DNA from: Blastocatellia bacterium
GTDB taxonomy: Bacteria > Acidobacteriota > Blastocatellia > Chloracidobacteriales > Chloracidobacteriaceae
Reading direction: 5' to 3'
Length of the DNA stretch: 38,617 nt
NCBI GenBank assembly: GCA_019695185.1
Contig: JAIBAN010000078.1
Location: 1 to 38,617, forward strand
Of this stretch, positions 6,530 to 14,906 are shown in pieces. Both the position numbers and the translations under genes were made by a program. The stretch's first letter is position 1. Every line of letters begins with the position of its first letter. The notes below the pieces were generated by a model. It was not told the DNA's origin, did not search any database, and saw only the letters and a list, made by a program, of their open reading frames with translations.

Positions 6530-7897
6530 ATGGGGTGTAGTATGAGAAAAAGAATTGCAAGTTTGCTTGTTTCCCTCCTACTGGCGGTTGGCCTGATGCC
6601 ATTTCCCGGCAAAGTGGCCGCCCAAAACAACTCCGGCATTCAGGTGCGGATGCCCACCGGGGCGCTGGAAACCTGGAACAATGTCGCGTTTACGGCAACT
6701 GGCCGGTATGGTGTGGTGGCACCCTCCGAACCCCGTCCAGGGGATATTGATTCGTTTTCGGGTCAGTATTTGTATGCGTTTAATCCAGAAACCGGCCTGA
6801 TTACCGACCGTTACGTGGTGGGACCACAGCCCAGCCGGACCGCCATTCACCGGGTAACCTCACAGGTTGCCGTCTTGCACCACAGTGCGGAACCGGAAAC
6901 GCTGGGAGCAGTTTGTCTTTCGTTTCTGGCATTGACCGGGGAAGGCCGGTTTAACCGGTCTTCGAATATATTTTCCGGACTGCCATTGCCCATTCGAATT
7001 TTGTTGCCGGATGCAATTGGGGCACAGCAACCGGCGACGGAAGTCTTGGATAAAATCTGGCTGCATCCACAGTTGCCAATTGCTGTGGTTTCCAATCGGG
7101 CGAGCGTGTTTTCCTACAGTCTGACCACCGGAAAAATGCTGGGCAGCATGCGGATTTTGTCTCCGGAACAATTTTCCCAGGGTTGGCACATCAGCGATTT
7201 TGATGTCAATGTGCAGACTGGGCGGATTGCCGTCTTGAACCGTTCGGTCCAGACCGGTTTTAATTTGTCCTTTGGGCAGATGGCTCAAAGCGGTTCCTTG
7301 TCATTGCTTTCCGAGACTTTGCGGGTGGTTGACACAGTGGGCGATGAAAGCAATGTCGCTCTCAATTCTTCGGGAACCCAGGCCTTTGTGGCTGCCAGCG
7401 GGTCCGGTCTGTTATACCGGTTTTCCATTGTTGGAAACTCAGTCTCAACGGTTCCGCTTCCGTTGTTACGGGAAACTCCAGCGGAGGCTGTTGATACTCC
7501 GTTGATTGTCACCTGCTTTGGCAACGACGAACTTTTGGCCATCCAAAAACCGGGTCACATTCAAAAGCCGGGTCATATCCAAAAGCCGGGCCATGTCACG
7601 CTTTTGCGTGAAGTCAATGGAACCTTGACCTTTGTGGCCGAACAGAGTTTTGGTTCACCATTGACCAACCTCAATTTTGACCCAGCCGGCAACCTCGGCT
7701 ACGTTGGGACCTTGGACGGCCATGTCTATCAACTGCAAACCGAAACCGGTGAGCTGAATGAACTTTCAGTGCCATTGGCAGATGCCTTGAGTTTGACGTT
7801 TGATGGCAACAATCGGCGATTGAGTGTCAGTACCAACGGGGCTGTCTCTCCCCAAGGCTTTAATACCAGTGCCATCCATTTGCTGGAAATCAAGTAA
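6530..7897 (+). CDS. Secreted beta-propeller-like protein with IQKPGH triplication (455 aa)
   Basis: ATG 6530 follows AGGA (6520-6523) at six bases; ATG 6542 is a possible alternative. The N-terminus is a clear signal peptide (MRKRIASLLVSLLLAVGL, cleavage near VAAQ). The mature protein shows repeating beta-strand motifs of a WD40/lactonase-like propeller: TGRYGVVAPSEPRPG, LWFxx-type strands, VALNSSGTQAFVAASG, NLNFDPAGNLGYVGTLDG, ALSLTFDGNNRRLSVS. No enzyme motif is recognised. Residues 338-355 are three tandem IQKPGH units, inserted between two propeller strands as a loop. The unit is an 18-bp tandem repeat at 7541-7594. The same KPGH motif is in the small peptide upstream, so the two may work together or share ancestry. 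Downstream lies an AATTGAG-type element. Confidence 0.8.
   Translation: MGCSMRKRIASLLVSLLLAVGLMPFPGKVAAQNNSGIQVRMPTGALETWNNVAFTATGRYGVVAPSEPRPGDIDSFSGQYLYAFNPETGLITDRYVVGPQPSRTAIHRVTSQVAVLHHSAEPETLGAVCLSFLALTGEGRFNRSSNIFSGLPLPIRILLPDAIGAQQPATEVLDKIWLHPQLPIAVVSNRASVFSYSLTTGKMLGSMRILSPEQFSQGWHISDFDVNVQTGRIAVLNRSVQTGFNLSFGQMAQSGSLSLLSETLRVVDTVGDESNVALNSSGTQAFVAASGSGLLYRFSIVGNSVSTVPLPLLRETPAEAVDTPLIVTCFGNDELLAIQKPGHIQKPGHIQKPGHVTLLREVNGTLTFVAEQSFGSPLTNLNFDPAGNLGYVGTLDGHVYQLQTETGELNELSVPLADALSLTFDGNNRRLSVSTNGAVSPQGFNTSAIHLLEIK
7541..7594 (+). repeat. 18-bp tandem repeat coding IQKPGH x3
   Basis: Three in-frame 18-bp units, differing only at synonymous positions plus the first Ile codon (CCGGGTCAC, CCGGGTCAT, CCGGGCCAT endings). 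A related pair coding IAKPGH lies at 6425-6460 in the neighbouring small gene. Confidence 0.85.
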
Positions 7898-7906
7898 TGA
7901 ATCAGG

Positions 7907-8057
7907 AATTGAGAATTGAGAATTGAGAATTGAAAATTCAGAAGGCCGGTTTACCGCGAGCCTCTGGTTTCAAACGTGATCTGAGAAAGGTCATTGAGAA
8001 AACGCAACGCTTCCGCTAATTCTCAATTCTCAATTCTCAATTCTCAATTCTCAATTC
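7907..8057. repeat. Heptamer inverted element, AATTGAG type
   Basis: Left arm 7907-7927 is three AATTGAG copies followed by a variant. Right arm 8018-8052 is five AATTCTC copies. The core of about 85 bp is unlike the other AATTGAG-type cores. Right after the right arm comes TTCCAGAGG, as also seen after the element at 241-440. The next gene's ribosome binding site follows directly. Confidence 0.88.
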
Positions 8058-8074
8058 CAGAGGCAGGAGGAATC

Positions 8075-8380
8075 ATGGCTATCAAACCCAACGACGCCAA
8101 AAAACTGGCGGAAGAGTTCAATACCACCGAACTGAAATCGCTCGTCAACGCTTCGGATGATTTAATGCGGGCATTGATGGAATATGGCGATATGTTCAAG
8201 GCCGAGCAGGCAGCCCAGTCGGCAGCCGAATTGGAGGCCGCTCTGGTGGTTCGCAAGCAGGGCGGTGTCAGGGAACTGGCCCGCCGGGTCCGTGACCGGG
8301 TGACCGAGGACGGCAAAACAGAGACGGTTGCCGAGGGCCAGACCGAACCCAACAAGAGTGAGGAACCTTCAGGTGCCTGA
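8075..8380 (+). CDS. Small acidic helical protein (101 aa), coupled to hutI
   Basis: The frame is open back through the heptamer array, but ATG 8075 is chosen: AGGAGGA sits five to six bases upstream and the upstream translation is only repeat-encoded. The product has no signal peptide or membrane segment. It is mostly helical (KLAEEFNTTELKSLVNASDDLMRALMEY...), rich in Ala/Glu, with an acidic, low-complexity C-terminus (TEPNKSEEPSGA). Its last eight bases overlap the GTG start of hutI, so the two are translationally coupled. No family is recognised, and a role in histidine degradation is only suggested by the coupling. Confidence 0.7.
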   Translation: MAIKPNDAKKLAEEFNTTELKSLVNASDDLMRALMEYGDMFKAEQAAQSAAELEAALVVRKQGGVRELARRVRDRVTEDGKTETVAEGQTEPNKSEEPSGA

Positions 8381-9623
8381 ACAATTGTGGATGAATACCG
8401 CCCAAGTGGTGACTCCAACCGGAGGGCCGGCCTGTGGGGCAGTTGCCATGAACCGGCTCACCGTCATTCCGGATGGCGCGGTATTGGTCCGGGATGGTGT
8501 TTTAGCAGCAGTCGGCCTCCGGAGTGAATTGGAACCCTTGATTTCACCCGAAACAGAAGTGGTTGATTGTGGTGGAGGCGTGATTCTTCCCGGTTTGGTG
8601 GATGCCCATACCCACCCGGTTTTTTCCGGCACCAGGGAAGACGAGTACGAACAACGGATTCTGGGAAAAACCTATAAGGAAATATCGGCTGCCGGCGGAG
8701 GGATTCGCCGTTCGGTCCGCCTCACCCGGTCGGCTGCCGAAGAGCAGTTATTCGCCCTGGCCCAGGCCCGTAGCCGGATGTTTTTGGAACATGGCACGAC
8801 AACCATCGAGGGCAAAAGCGGTTATGGGCTTTCCCTGGCTGAAGAGCTGAAACTGTTGCGCGTCCTCAACCGCATGGGGCAGGAGACCCCTCTGGAGGTC
8901 ATTCCCACCTTTTTGGGAGCCCATGAAATTCCGGATGAGTATCGAGAGGCCCCGGAAGCCTACCTGCGGATTTTAATCGAGGACATGCTGCCCCAGGTGG
9001 CCGAACTGAAATTGGCTGCCAATTGTGACATCTTTTGCGAGCCGCATGTCTTTCCAGCCGAGACGGCCCGCACCTATCTCAAAGCCGCCCAGGCGTTGGG
9101 ATTCCGGCTCCGGGTCCATGTCGAGCAATTGACCCGTTCCGGCGGGGCAGTGCTGGCTGCTGAATTGGGGGCTGATTCGGCTGACCATCTGGAGCAGGCC
9201 GAAGAGGAAGACCTGCTGGCACTCAAATCTGCCGGAGTGTTCCCGGTATTGCTTCCAGGTTCGGTTTTTCATCTGGGTCTGAAAAAGTATCCGCCCGCCC
9301 GCCGCATGATTGAATTGGAGTTGCCCGTGGTGGTGGCTTCCGATTTTAATCCGGGTAGTTCGCCTTCATTGAGTTTGCCTTTGGCTATGAGTCTGGCCTG
9401 TACCCAAATGCGGATGACACCTGCCGAGGCATTGACGGCCTGCACGCTTAATGCTGCCCACAGTCTGCGTTTGGGTGACCGGATTGGTTCGCTCGAAGTT
9501 GGCAAACAGGCCGATTTTGCGATATTTGCTGTTTCGGATTACCGTCAGATTCCCTACTTTTTTGGTGTTCACCTGGTCCGCCAGACCATCAAGCGCGGGC
9601 GGTTGGTTTTTCGTAAAGACTGA
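8373..9623 (+). CDS. hutI: Imidazolonepropionase
   Basis: Imidazolonepropionase hydrolyses 4-imidazolone-5-propanoate to N-formimino-L-glutamate, the third step of cytoplasmic histidine degradation. The start is taken as GTG 8373 because TGAGGAA lies seven bases upstream and because it yields 416 residues, the usual family length. An ATG at 8391 is possible. The amidohydrolase metal site is visible: His79 and His81 (DAHTHPVF), His249 (LRVHVEQ), His272 (DHLEQ) and Asp324 (SDFNPGSSPS). HutI-specific segments GKTYKEISAAGGGI, TTTIEGKSGYGL and VIPTFLGAHEIPDEYR are present. No hutH, hutU or hutF is near, so the rest of the pathway must be encoded elsewhere. A strong terminator follows. Confidence 0.95.
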   Translation: MPEQLWMNTAQVVTPTGGPACGAVAMNRLTVIPDGAVLVRDGVLAAVGLRSELEPLISPETEVVDCGGGVILPGLVDAHTHPVFSGTREDEYEQRILGKTYKEISAAGGGIRRSVRLTRSAAEEQLFALAQARSRMFLEHGTTTIEGKSGYGLSLAEELKLLRVLNRMGQETPLEVIPTFLGAHEIPDEYREAPEAYLRILIEDMLPQVAELKLAANCDIFCEPHVFPAETARTYLKAAQALGFRLRVHVEQLTRSGGAVLAAELGADSADHLEQAEEEDLLALKSAGVFPVLLPGSVFHLGLKKYPPARRMIELELPVVVASDFNPGSSPSLSLPLAMSLACTQMRMTPAEALTACTLNAAHSLRLGDRIGSLEVGKQADFAIFAVSDYRQIPYFFGVHLVRQTIKRGRLVFRKD

Positions 9624-9655
9624 ACCCCCTGTTGAATTCTCTTCTCAACCCAACC

Positions 9656-9706
9656 AAAAACAAACGGGGTGAAGTTTCAATCTGAAACTTCACCCCGTTT
9701 GTTTTT
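9656..9706. terminator. Bidirectional intrinsic terminator, 24-bp perfect stem
   Basis: A perfect inverted repeat, 9656-9679 with 9683-9706, and a 3-nt loop (ATC). The stem holds a GC core (CGGGGTGAAG) and ends in AAAAAC on the left and GTTTTT on the right. It therefore gives a U-tract to both hutI (plus) and the large converging minus-strand gene. The stop of hutI is 33 bases upstream. Confidence 0.92.
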
Positions 9707-9774
9707 GAAACTTTTGAAACATTTGCCATGGTTTGCCACCTGCCCGGTGGGCAAGTGGCAAACGACAAATGGGG

Positions 9775-12700
9775 TTACTTGGTCCGAATGACTGTGAAAG
9801 TCGGTCCGGTGGCGCTGCTGCCGCCGGCTGCATTCACAACAATCGGCCCAGTGGAGGCGGTATTCGGTACCGTGGCCGTGATTTGGGTGGAAGAATCAAT
9901 GGTAAAGGTGGCTGCTGCACCGTTGAACAGCACGGAGGTCACCTGACTGAAATTTCCACCTGTAATCGTCACACTTGAACCACGGGTTCCTGAAGTCGGG
10001 CTGATGCTCGTAATGAACGGCCCTTTCTGGAACGGTGTCGTGCCCAGGGTAAACGAGGTGCTGGTGGTGGCACCGCAGTTGTCGGTTGCCGTCACCGTGA
10101 TGGTAAAGGTTCCAGCCGTAGTCGGGAGGAGCGAGACAATGCCAGTAGCGGCATTAATCGTCAGAGTTCCTGTGTAACCCGACGAAGCTGTCACAGTCAG
10201 GGTGGCCACTGTTCCATTGTCGCTCGGAGCCGCACTCGGAGTCACATTGAGCGGGTTGCCCGTGTTGACCGAAGAGTTCGGATAGGTTCCCAGCGTCGGA
10301 GCCGTGTTGGCCGTGACTGTCACAATCAGGTTGGCCGTCACTGACAGGCCACCGCCGTCCGTGACCGTCAACACAACCGTGTTGGCTCCCACCGTGGCGG
10401 TGCAACTGGCCGTGACAATAGCCGTCACGTTGCCAAAGAGGTTTGACAGCGAGGTCACCGAAATGCCCGTGGGCACCGTGGTGGCTGCCACCGTCAGGTT
10501 GTTGGCCGGGGTTTCGGCGTCATTGACTGTGGCAATCGTGGCCAAAAATCCGGCACTGCCTTGCTGCCGGGTGATGGGGGTTGGGGTAATCGTCGGCGGG
10601 CTGTTGGCCGGGACGGTAATGGTGAAGGTTGCAGTGGAGGTCGCACCGCAGTTGTCGGTGGCCGTCACCGTGCAGGTGAAGGTTCCTGCCGGTCCGGCGT
10701 TGGAGGCCGTGACCACACCGGTTCCTGCGTTGCCCGTCAGCGTGCCGGTAAAGCCCGGTGCCGCTGCGGTCAGGCTCACCACCGAACCGTTGTCGGTCGG
10801 GGCGGCGCTCGGCGTCGAGGTGCCCGATTGCGTCTGGTTGACGGTGATGTTCGGATAGGTGCCCAGCACCGGGGCCGTATTGGCCGTGACCGTCACAATC
10901 AGGTTGCCGGTGGTGGAACCGCCTGAACCATCCGTCACGGTCAGCACGACGGTGTTGGCTCCCACGGTGGCCGTACAACTGGCCGCCACGTTGGCCGTAA
11001 TCGTGCCGTTGGTGTTGGTGATGCCGGTCACTGTGATGCCGGTCGGCACCGTGGTGGCCGTCACCGTCAGGTTGCCTGCCGGGGTTTCAACGTCGCTCAC
11101 AGTGGCGATTGTGCCCACTGTGCCCGCGCTGCCTTGCTGCCGGGTGACACCCACCGGGGTAATCGTAGGCAGTGTGTTGGCTGACACCGTCAGCGTGAAG
11201 GTGGCGGTTGTGGTTGCGCCGCAGTTATCGGTGGCCGTCACGGTCACCGTGTAGGGGCCACCCGCATTGGCGTTGGCCACCGTGATGACACCAGTGGTGG
11301 CATTGCCGGTCAACGTGCCGGTAAAGGCCCCACCAGCGGTCACAGCGGCGGTGAGTGTGGCCACGGAACCGTTATCGGTTGGCGCGGCGCTCGGCGTAAC
11401 AGTGGTGCCGCCACCGACTCCGACGGTCGTATTCGGATAGGTTCCCAAGGTCGGGGCCGTGTTGGCGGTCACGTTCACCGTAAAGTTGGCGTTGGCTGTC
11501 AGGCCGCCGCCGTCGGTGACGGTCAACGGAACCGTATTGGCTCCTACGGTGGCGTTACAGGCTGCGGCCACCGTCGCGGTGATGGTGCCGTTGGTGTTGG
11601 TGATACCGGTCACGGTGATGCCGGTCGGCAGGGCACCGGTTGTGACGGTCAGGCTGCCGGCGGCGGTTTCAGTATCGCTCACCGTGGCAATCGTGGCGGT
11701 GGTTCCAGCGCTGCCTTGTTGCCGTGTGGCGGCTGCACCAGCCGTAATGGTCGGCGGCGTGTTGGCAACGTTGCAGGAAGTGCTACAGGTTGCGGTAATC
11801 AGATTTAAGGTCCAGCCGCCGGAAATGCTGCCGGAGTCGGTTCCCACGTCGTCACGGACGTAAAGGCTCCAGGTTCCGTTGACATTTGCCCCGCTCAGAT
11901 TATTAAACCCGGTGAAATCAGTGGCATACGGCGTGGCCGGTGCCGGTGCCGGGAAGGTGTCGGTGGATGTGTCGCTGTTTGACGGCTTAAAGGTGCCGCT
12001 GGTGAGCGAGGAGCCAATCGTGGCGGCTGCCTGATCGTCAAACGTCAGTGTCACCGGTGCCGCCGGTGCCGAGGTTCCACCCACGTCAGACATGACATAG
12101 GCTTTTTGCCCGCCCGGACCGACCACAATAATGTCAATGTCAGTCGGGAAGGTATGCGTCAAACCGGTCAACGTGACGGTGATCCGGCCAACAGCCCCGG
12201 TGACACCGGAAACCGTAATGTTGGACGGATAGGGATTACCCGCCGCATTGTCCACAATTGTAATGGCTCCGGTATTGCTGAAGGTGAGTGTATTTTGAGC
12301 GCCAACCCTGAAGGTAAAGTCAACCGTTCCAAGGTTGGTTGCCCCATCCTGCAAGGCCAGGGTGGCGGTAAAGCTACTGCCGCAAACCAAACCGGCTCCG
12401 GCAGTAAAGGTGAAGTTCCGACTGACAGCCGTCCCACCGGTACAGGTTGAATTGAGAGCACCATAGGTTTGTGCCGGGCCTGGGTTGGTCACGGCGCTGC
12501 TGGCTTGCAGGGTTGCCACCAGGTTCGTGGTGGCCGAGGTGCCGGAGTTGGAAAGTGCCAGACTGACGGTGACGTTTTCACCTGGGTCAATGGCGTTGTT
12601 GGCCGGGGTACAGGATTCTGCTACCACGGAAGTAGCGCCCGCGTCAATGACTGCACCAGGGCCTGCCACCGGAATTTTCACAAACAGCACATCCGGCGGT

Positions 12701-14325
12701 TTGAGCCCGGTTCCGGACAGGTTTGAACTGAAGGTGCTGTAGAAGAAGCTATTGTCGGCGACTGTCTGGTCGTAATCGCCCATGTAGGTTGAGTTGATGA
12801 TGCTGTCCCCGCCAATGAGGACCGGGAAGTTGTTTTGGGTGATGCGGAAATCACAGCCAAAGGTGAAGGTTGTCCCAGACACGTTGGCAATTCTGCCAAA
12901 CCGGTCAATATTGACGTTGTTGGTCAAACGGCGGTCGTACCAGGAAACCATCAATTTGGTGCCGTCGGGAGTGAAGGCAATGCTGGGGTGCCATTGCTGG
13001 CCGTTGCCCACATCCGTATTCAACCGGGTTTTTGCGCCCCAAGTCGCACCGCCATCCGTCGAGGTGACGAAATAAATATCCGCTGCGTCAGGTGACGTGC
13101 CTTTGTCGGCAAAAGCCATTGCCAAAAGGTTGGCGTTGGTGGGGCTACAGGCCAAAGCCGGGAAGGCGCTGGAACGGAACCCGCCGGTCAAAGCCAGGTC
13201 ACCGTTGGTGCCGGTGCTGGTCACCGGGGCAACTGTGATGGTTGAACCAAAGGTGACGCCCTGGTCAGTGGATTTACGCAAGGCGATGGTCGAGGTGTTA
13301 AACCACATACAATAAACAGCGTGGTCAACGCCAACTGCCACTTGGGCACCCTGTCCGCTGGCGTTGAGAATCAATCCCGGAGCTGGGCCAAATGTCAGAC
13401 CGTCATCGGTGGAACGGGTGAAGGTCATCCCCGGAGTCGAGCCAAAATTACGCCAGAAGTGATAGACATTTCCAAACCCAGCCGGCTGACCGCCGGTTGA
13501 GTTGTTATCCACGGCAATCCATTCCTTATCCTGGTTACCGGTTGTGCTGGTAAATCCGGGAGACAGATTGGTGGCCGGACTGAGAAAAGAAGCTCCATTG
13601 TCAGTTGAGCGGAAACACCACAGATTTTGCGCGGTGTTAAACGACAGGGTCGCCAGAAAAATGGTGCCGGTGCGGGCGCTGCGGGCCAGCACCGGGTCGC
13701 CGGCGTCACCATCCGTTCCAACCGTTGAGTTGGGCAGCACTCCGTTGTCGGTAAAGCTGGTGCCGCCGTTGGTGGAAACTGAAAACCCGGTAAATTTGTT
13801 GTTTGCCGTGATGTTTGACCCTGAGTCGTTGAACGAGGCCACCACATTGGACCCGGAACCCAGCACAATGGCGGTTTCGCTTTGGGTAAAACCGGAAGTG
13901 GTGCCGGTATCAGCCGTGGGGTTGTTAACCAAAACGTTGGTGGGAAGAACTTCGGGCGCAACTTTCAGCGAAGCATCGTTGCTCGGACCGTAATACACAT
14001 TCCCAACTTCGCTTTGAATCCGGGCTTCCTCAGCCAAAACCTTTTCGGATTTGGTGGATTTTTTGCCGTATTTGCGTTCCAGTACCGACCGCTTGGCTCC
14101 CGACATCTGTTCAAAAAGTTTGTCGTCAGCCCAGCTTTGATATTCGGCGCTGGTGGTGTCAATTCCCTGCGGTGCGCGGGCAGGGGCAACCGCTGGCGGA
14201 GCAGCGGCTTTGGTGGCTGGCTTCACCAGCTTGGCGGTGGGTCCGCTCAAACTGGCCTTCGGCGGTGCCAACAACACGCCGAGTACCATCAATAAAATCC
14301 CTATCCCAGCTATTTTTAACTTCAT
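9775..14325 (-). CDS. Large secreted sialidase-like propeller protein with P-domain, Ig/cadherin-like repeats and IPT domain (1516 aa)
   Basis: ATG 14325 is preceded by AGGAGGG at six bases. Residues 1-25 are a signal peptide. Residues 67-90 hold the motif DDKLFEQMSGAKRSVLERKYGKK, shared in short form by the two following paralogues. Residues about 130-545 form an Asp-box propeller (STDNGASF, STDDGLTF, STDQGVTF, STDGGATW), the fold of exo-sialidases, but no sialidase active-site FRIP is seen. Next come a CARDB-like module (about 548-665) and a proprotein-convertase P-like domain (about 665-845). Then follow about three copies of a 190-195 residue Thr/Val-rich Ig/cadherin-like pair (845-1433) and a C-terminal IPT/TIG domain (1434-1516). 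It is likely an extracellular adhesin or degradative surface protein. Transcription probably starts at the promoter at 14718-14746, with an unusually long leader. Confidence 0.85.
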   Translation of the reverse strand: MKLKIAGIGILLMVLGVLLAPPKASLSGPTAKLVKPATKAAAPPAVAPARAPQGIDTTSAEYQSWADDKLFEQMSGAKRSVLERKYGKKSTKSEKVLAEEARIQSEVGNVYYGPSNDASLKVAPEVLPTNVLVNNPTADTGTTSGFTQSETAIVLGSGSNVVASFNDSGSNITANNKFTGFSVSTNGGTSFTDNGVLPNSTVGTDGDAGDPVLARSARTGTIFLATLSFNTAQNLWCFRSTDNGASFLSPATNLSPGFTSTTGNQDKEWIAVDNNSTGGQPAGFGNVYHFWRNFGSTPGMTFTRSTDDGLTFGPAPGLILNASGQGAQVAVGVDHAVYCMWFNTSTIALRKSTDQGVTFGSTITVAPVTSTGTNGDLALTGGFRSSAFPALACSPTNANLLAMAFADKGTSPDAADIYFVTSTDGGATWGAKTRLNTDVGNGQQWHPSIAFTPDGTKLMVSWYDRRLTNNVNIDRFGRIANVSGTTFTFGCDFRITQNNFPVLIGGDSIINSTYMGDYDQTVADNSFFYSTFSSNLSGTGLKPPDVLFVKIPVAGPGAVIDAGATSVVAESCTPANNAIDPGENVTVSLALSNSGTSATTNLVATLQASSAVTNPGPAQTYGALNSTCTGGTAVSRNFTFTAGAGLVCGSSFTATLALQDGATNLGTVDFTFRVGAQNTLTFSNTGAITIVDNAAGNPYPSNITVSGVTGAVGRITVTLTGLTHTFPTDIDIIVVGPGGQKAYVMSDVGGTSAPAAPVTLTFDDQAAATIGSSLTSGTFKPSNSDTSTDTFPAPAPATPYATDFTGFNNLSGANVNGTWSLYVRDDVGTDSGSISGGWTLNLITATCSTSCNVANTPPTITAGAAATRQQGSAGTTATIATVSDTETAAGSLTVTTGALPTGITVTGITNTNGTITATVAAACNATVGANTVPLTVTDGGGLTANANFTVNVTANTAPTLGTYPNTTVGVGGGTTVTPSAAPTDNGSVATLTAAVTAGGAFTGTLTGNATTGVITVANANAGGPYTVTVTATDNCGATTTATFTLTVSANTLPTITPVGVTRQQGSAGTVGTIATVSDVETPAGNLTVTATTVPTGITVTGITNTNGTITANVAASCTATVGANTVVLTVTDGSGGSTTGNLIVTVTANTAPVLGTYPNITVNQTQSGTSTPSAAPTDNGSVVSLTAAAPGFTGTLTGNAGTGVVTASNAGPAGTFTCTVTATDNCGATSTATFTITVPANSPPTITPTPITRQQGSAGFLATIATVNDAETPANNLTVAATTVPTGISVTSLSNLFGNVTAIVTASCTATVGANTVVLTVTDGGGLSVTANLIVTVTANTAPTLGTYPNSSVNTGNPLNVTPSAAPSDNGTVATLTVTASSGYTGTLTINAATGIVSLLPTTAGTFTITVTATDNCGATTSTSFTLGTTPFQKGPFITSISPTSGTRGSSVTITGGNFSQVTSVLFNGAAATFTIDSSTQITATVPNTASTGPIVVNAAGGSSATGPTFTVIRTK
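10305..11760. repeat. Intragenic tandem repeats of about 570-585 bp
   Basis: Units begin near 10305, 10875 and 11459 (marker: GTGTTGGCCGTGAC or close variants, followed by the conserved GTGTTGGCTCCCAC segment). They encode the Ig/cadherin-like module pairs of the 1516-residue protein. DNA similarity between units is high enough to be seen by eye, so copy-number change by recombination is plausible. Confidence 0.75.
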
Positions 14326-14717
14326 AAGGGCCCTCCTGGTGACCTCGGTCAAAATCAGAAAACGTTGGTCAAATAGTCAATGACTGGTCGCGGTTTTGAT
14401 TGGGTTCCCCAACCGGTTCCGGCGATGGCGGGTGCGGTGCAAAGGCGAGACGGCTTTCCAATCAATGAAAATGAGACGAATGGAGCAAGGCACAAACAGG
14501 TGCATCGCCTGGACACATAGTCATCAAAATCGGCAACCAATCAGCCTGCAATAGTGCTGTGAAGAAAGAAGAAGGAATTGTTCCCGCCGCAGGGGCCTTG
14601 TGAAAAGAGGCTCGGAGCCTGGGCCAGAAGCATTCCCGAACTGATCTTTCAGTATTGAATTGTCAGGTGAAGAAACAAGGAAGTGAAGCGATTTCCGGCT
14701 CTGAACGCCGGACCCTG
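14326..14717. other. Long untranslated leader of the 1516-aa gene
   Basis: About 390 bases between the predicted promoter and the start codon on the minus strand. I see no gene, tRNA or recognisable riboswitch in it. It contains a GGCTC/GAGCC pair near 14610-14620 and otherwise nothing definite. Confidence 0.4.
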
Positions 14718-14746
14718 TTATTACAAGGGATGGGCCATTTTGTCAA
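14718..14746 (-). promoter_or_regulatory. Sigma-70 type promoter for the 1516-aa gene
   Basis: Read on the minus strand: consensus -35 TTGACA (14746-14741), 17-bp spacer, -10 TAATAA (14723-14718). It is upstream of and directed into the large secreted protein gene, giving a 5' leader of about 385 bases. The -35 lies just downstream of the heptamer element at 14764. Confidence 0.6.
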
Positions 14747-14763
14747 CGGTTTAGGCGGAAAAC

Positions 14764-14906
14764 AGGGTTCAGGGGGCAGGGTTCAGGGTTTTCGAATATC
14801 AGGAGGTTTGAAGTTCCGGAAGGGGCTTTCATTGTCAATTGCCCCTTCAAAAGACCCTGAACCCCGAACCCTGAACCCTGAACCCTGAACCTTACCCTGA
14901 ACCTTA
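14764..14906. repeat. Heptamer inverted element, GGGTTCA type with conserved core
   Basis: Left arm 14764-14790 has GGGTTCA units, one expanded (GGGGGCA). Right arm 14853-14906 has about seven TGAACCC units, some altered. Here arms are truly complementary. The core 14791-14852 (TTCGAATATCAGGAGGTTTG, AAGTTCCGGAAGGGGC) matches those at 4919-4987 and, inverted, 38448-38523. The element overlaps the last codon of the next minus-strand gene by a few bases. Confidence 0.9.

Noticed and set aside
8373..9623. Complete hut operon
   Set aside because: Only hutI is present; the upstream coupled gene is not a known hut gene.
10154..11863. Several plus-strand and alternative-frame open frames inside the 1516-residue gene
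   Set aside because: They are shadows of the GC-rich, Thr/Val-rich repeats of the real gene.
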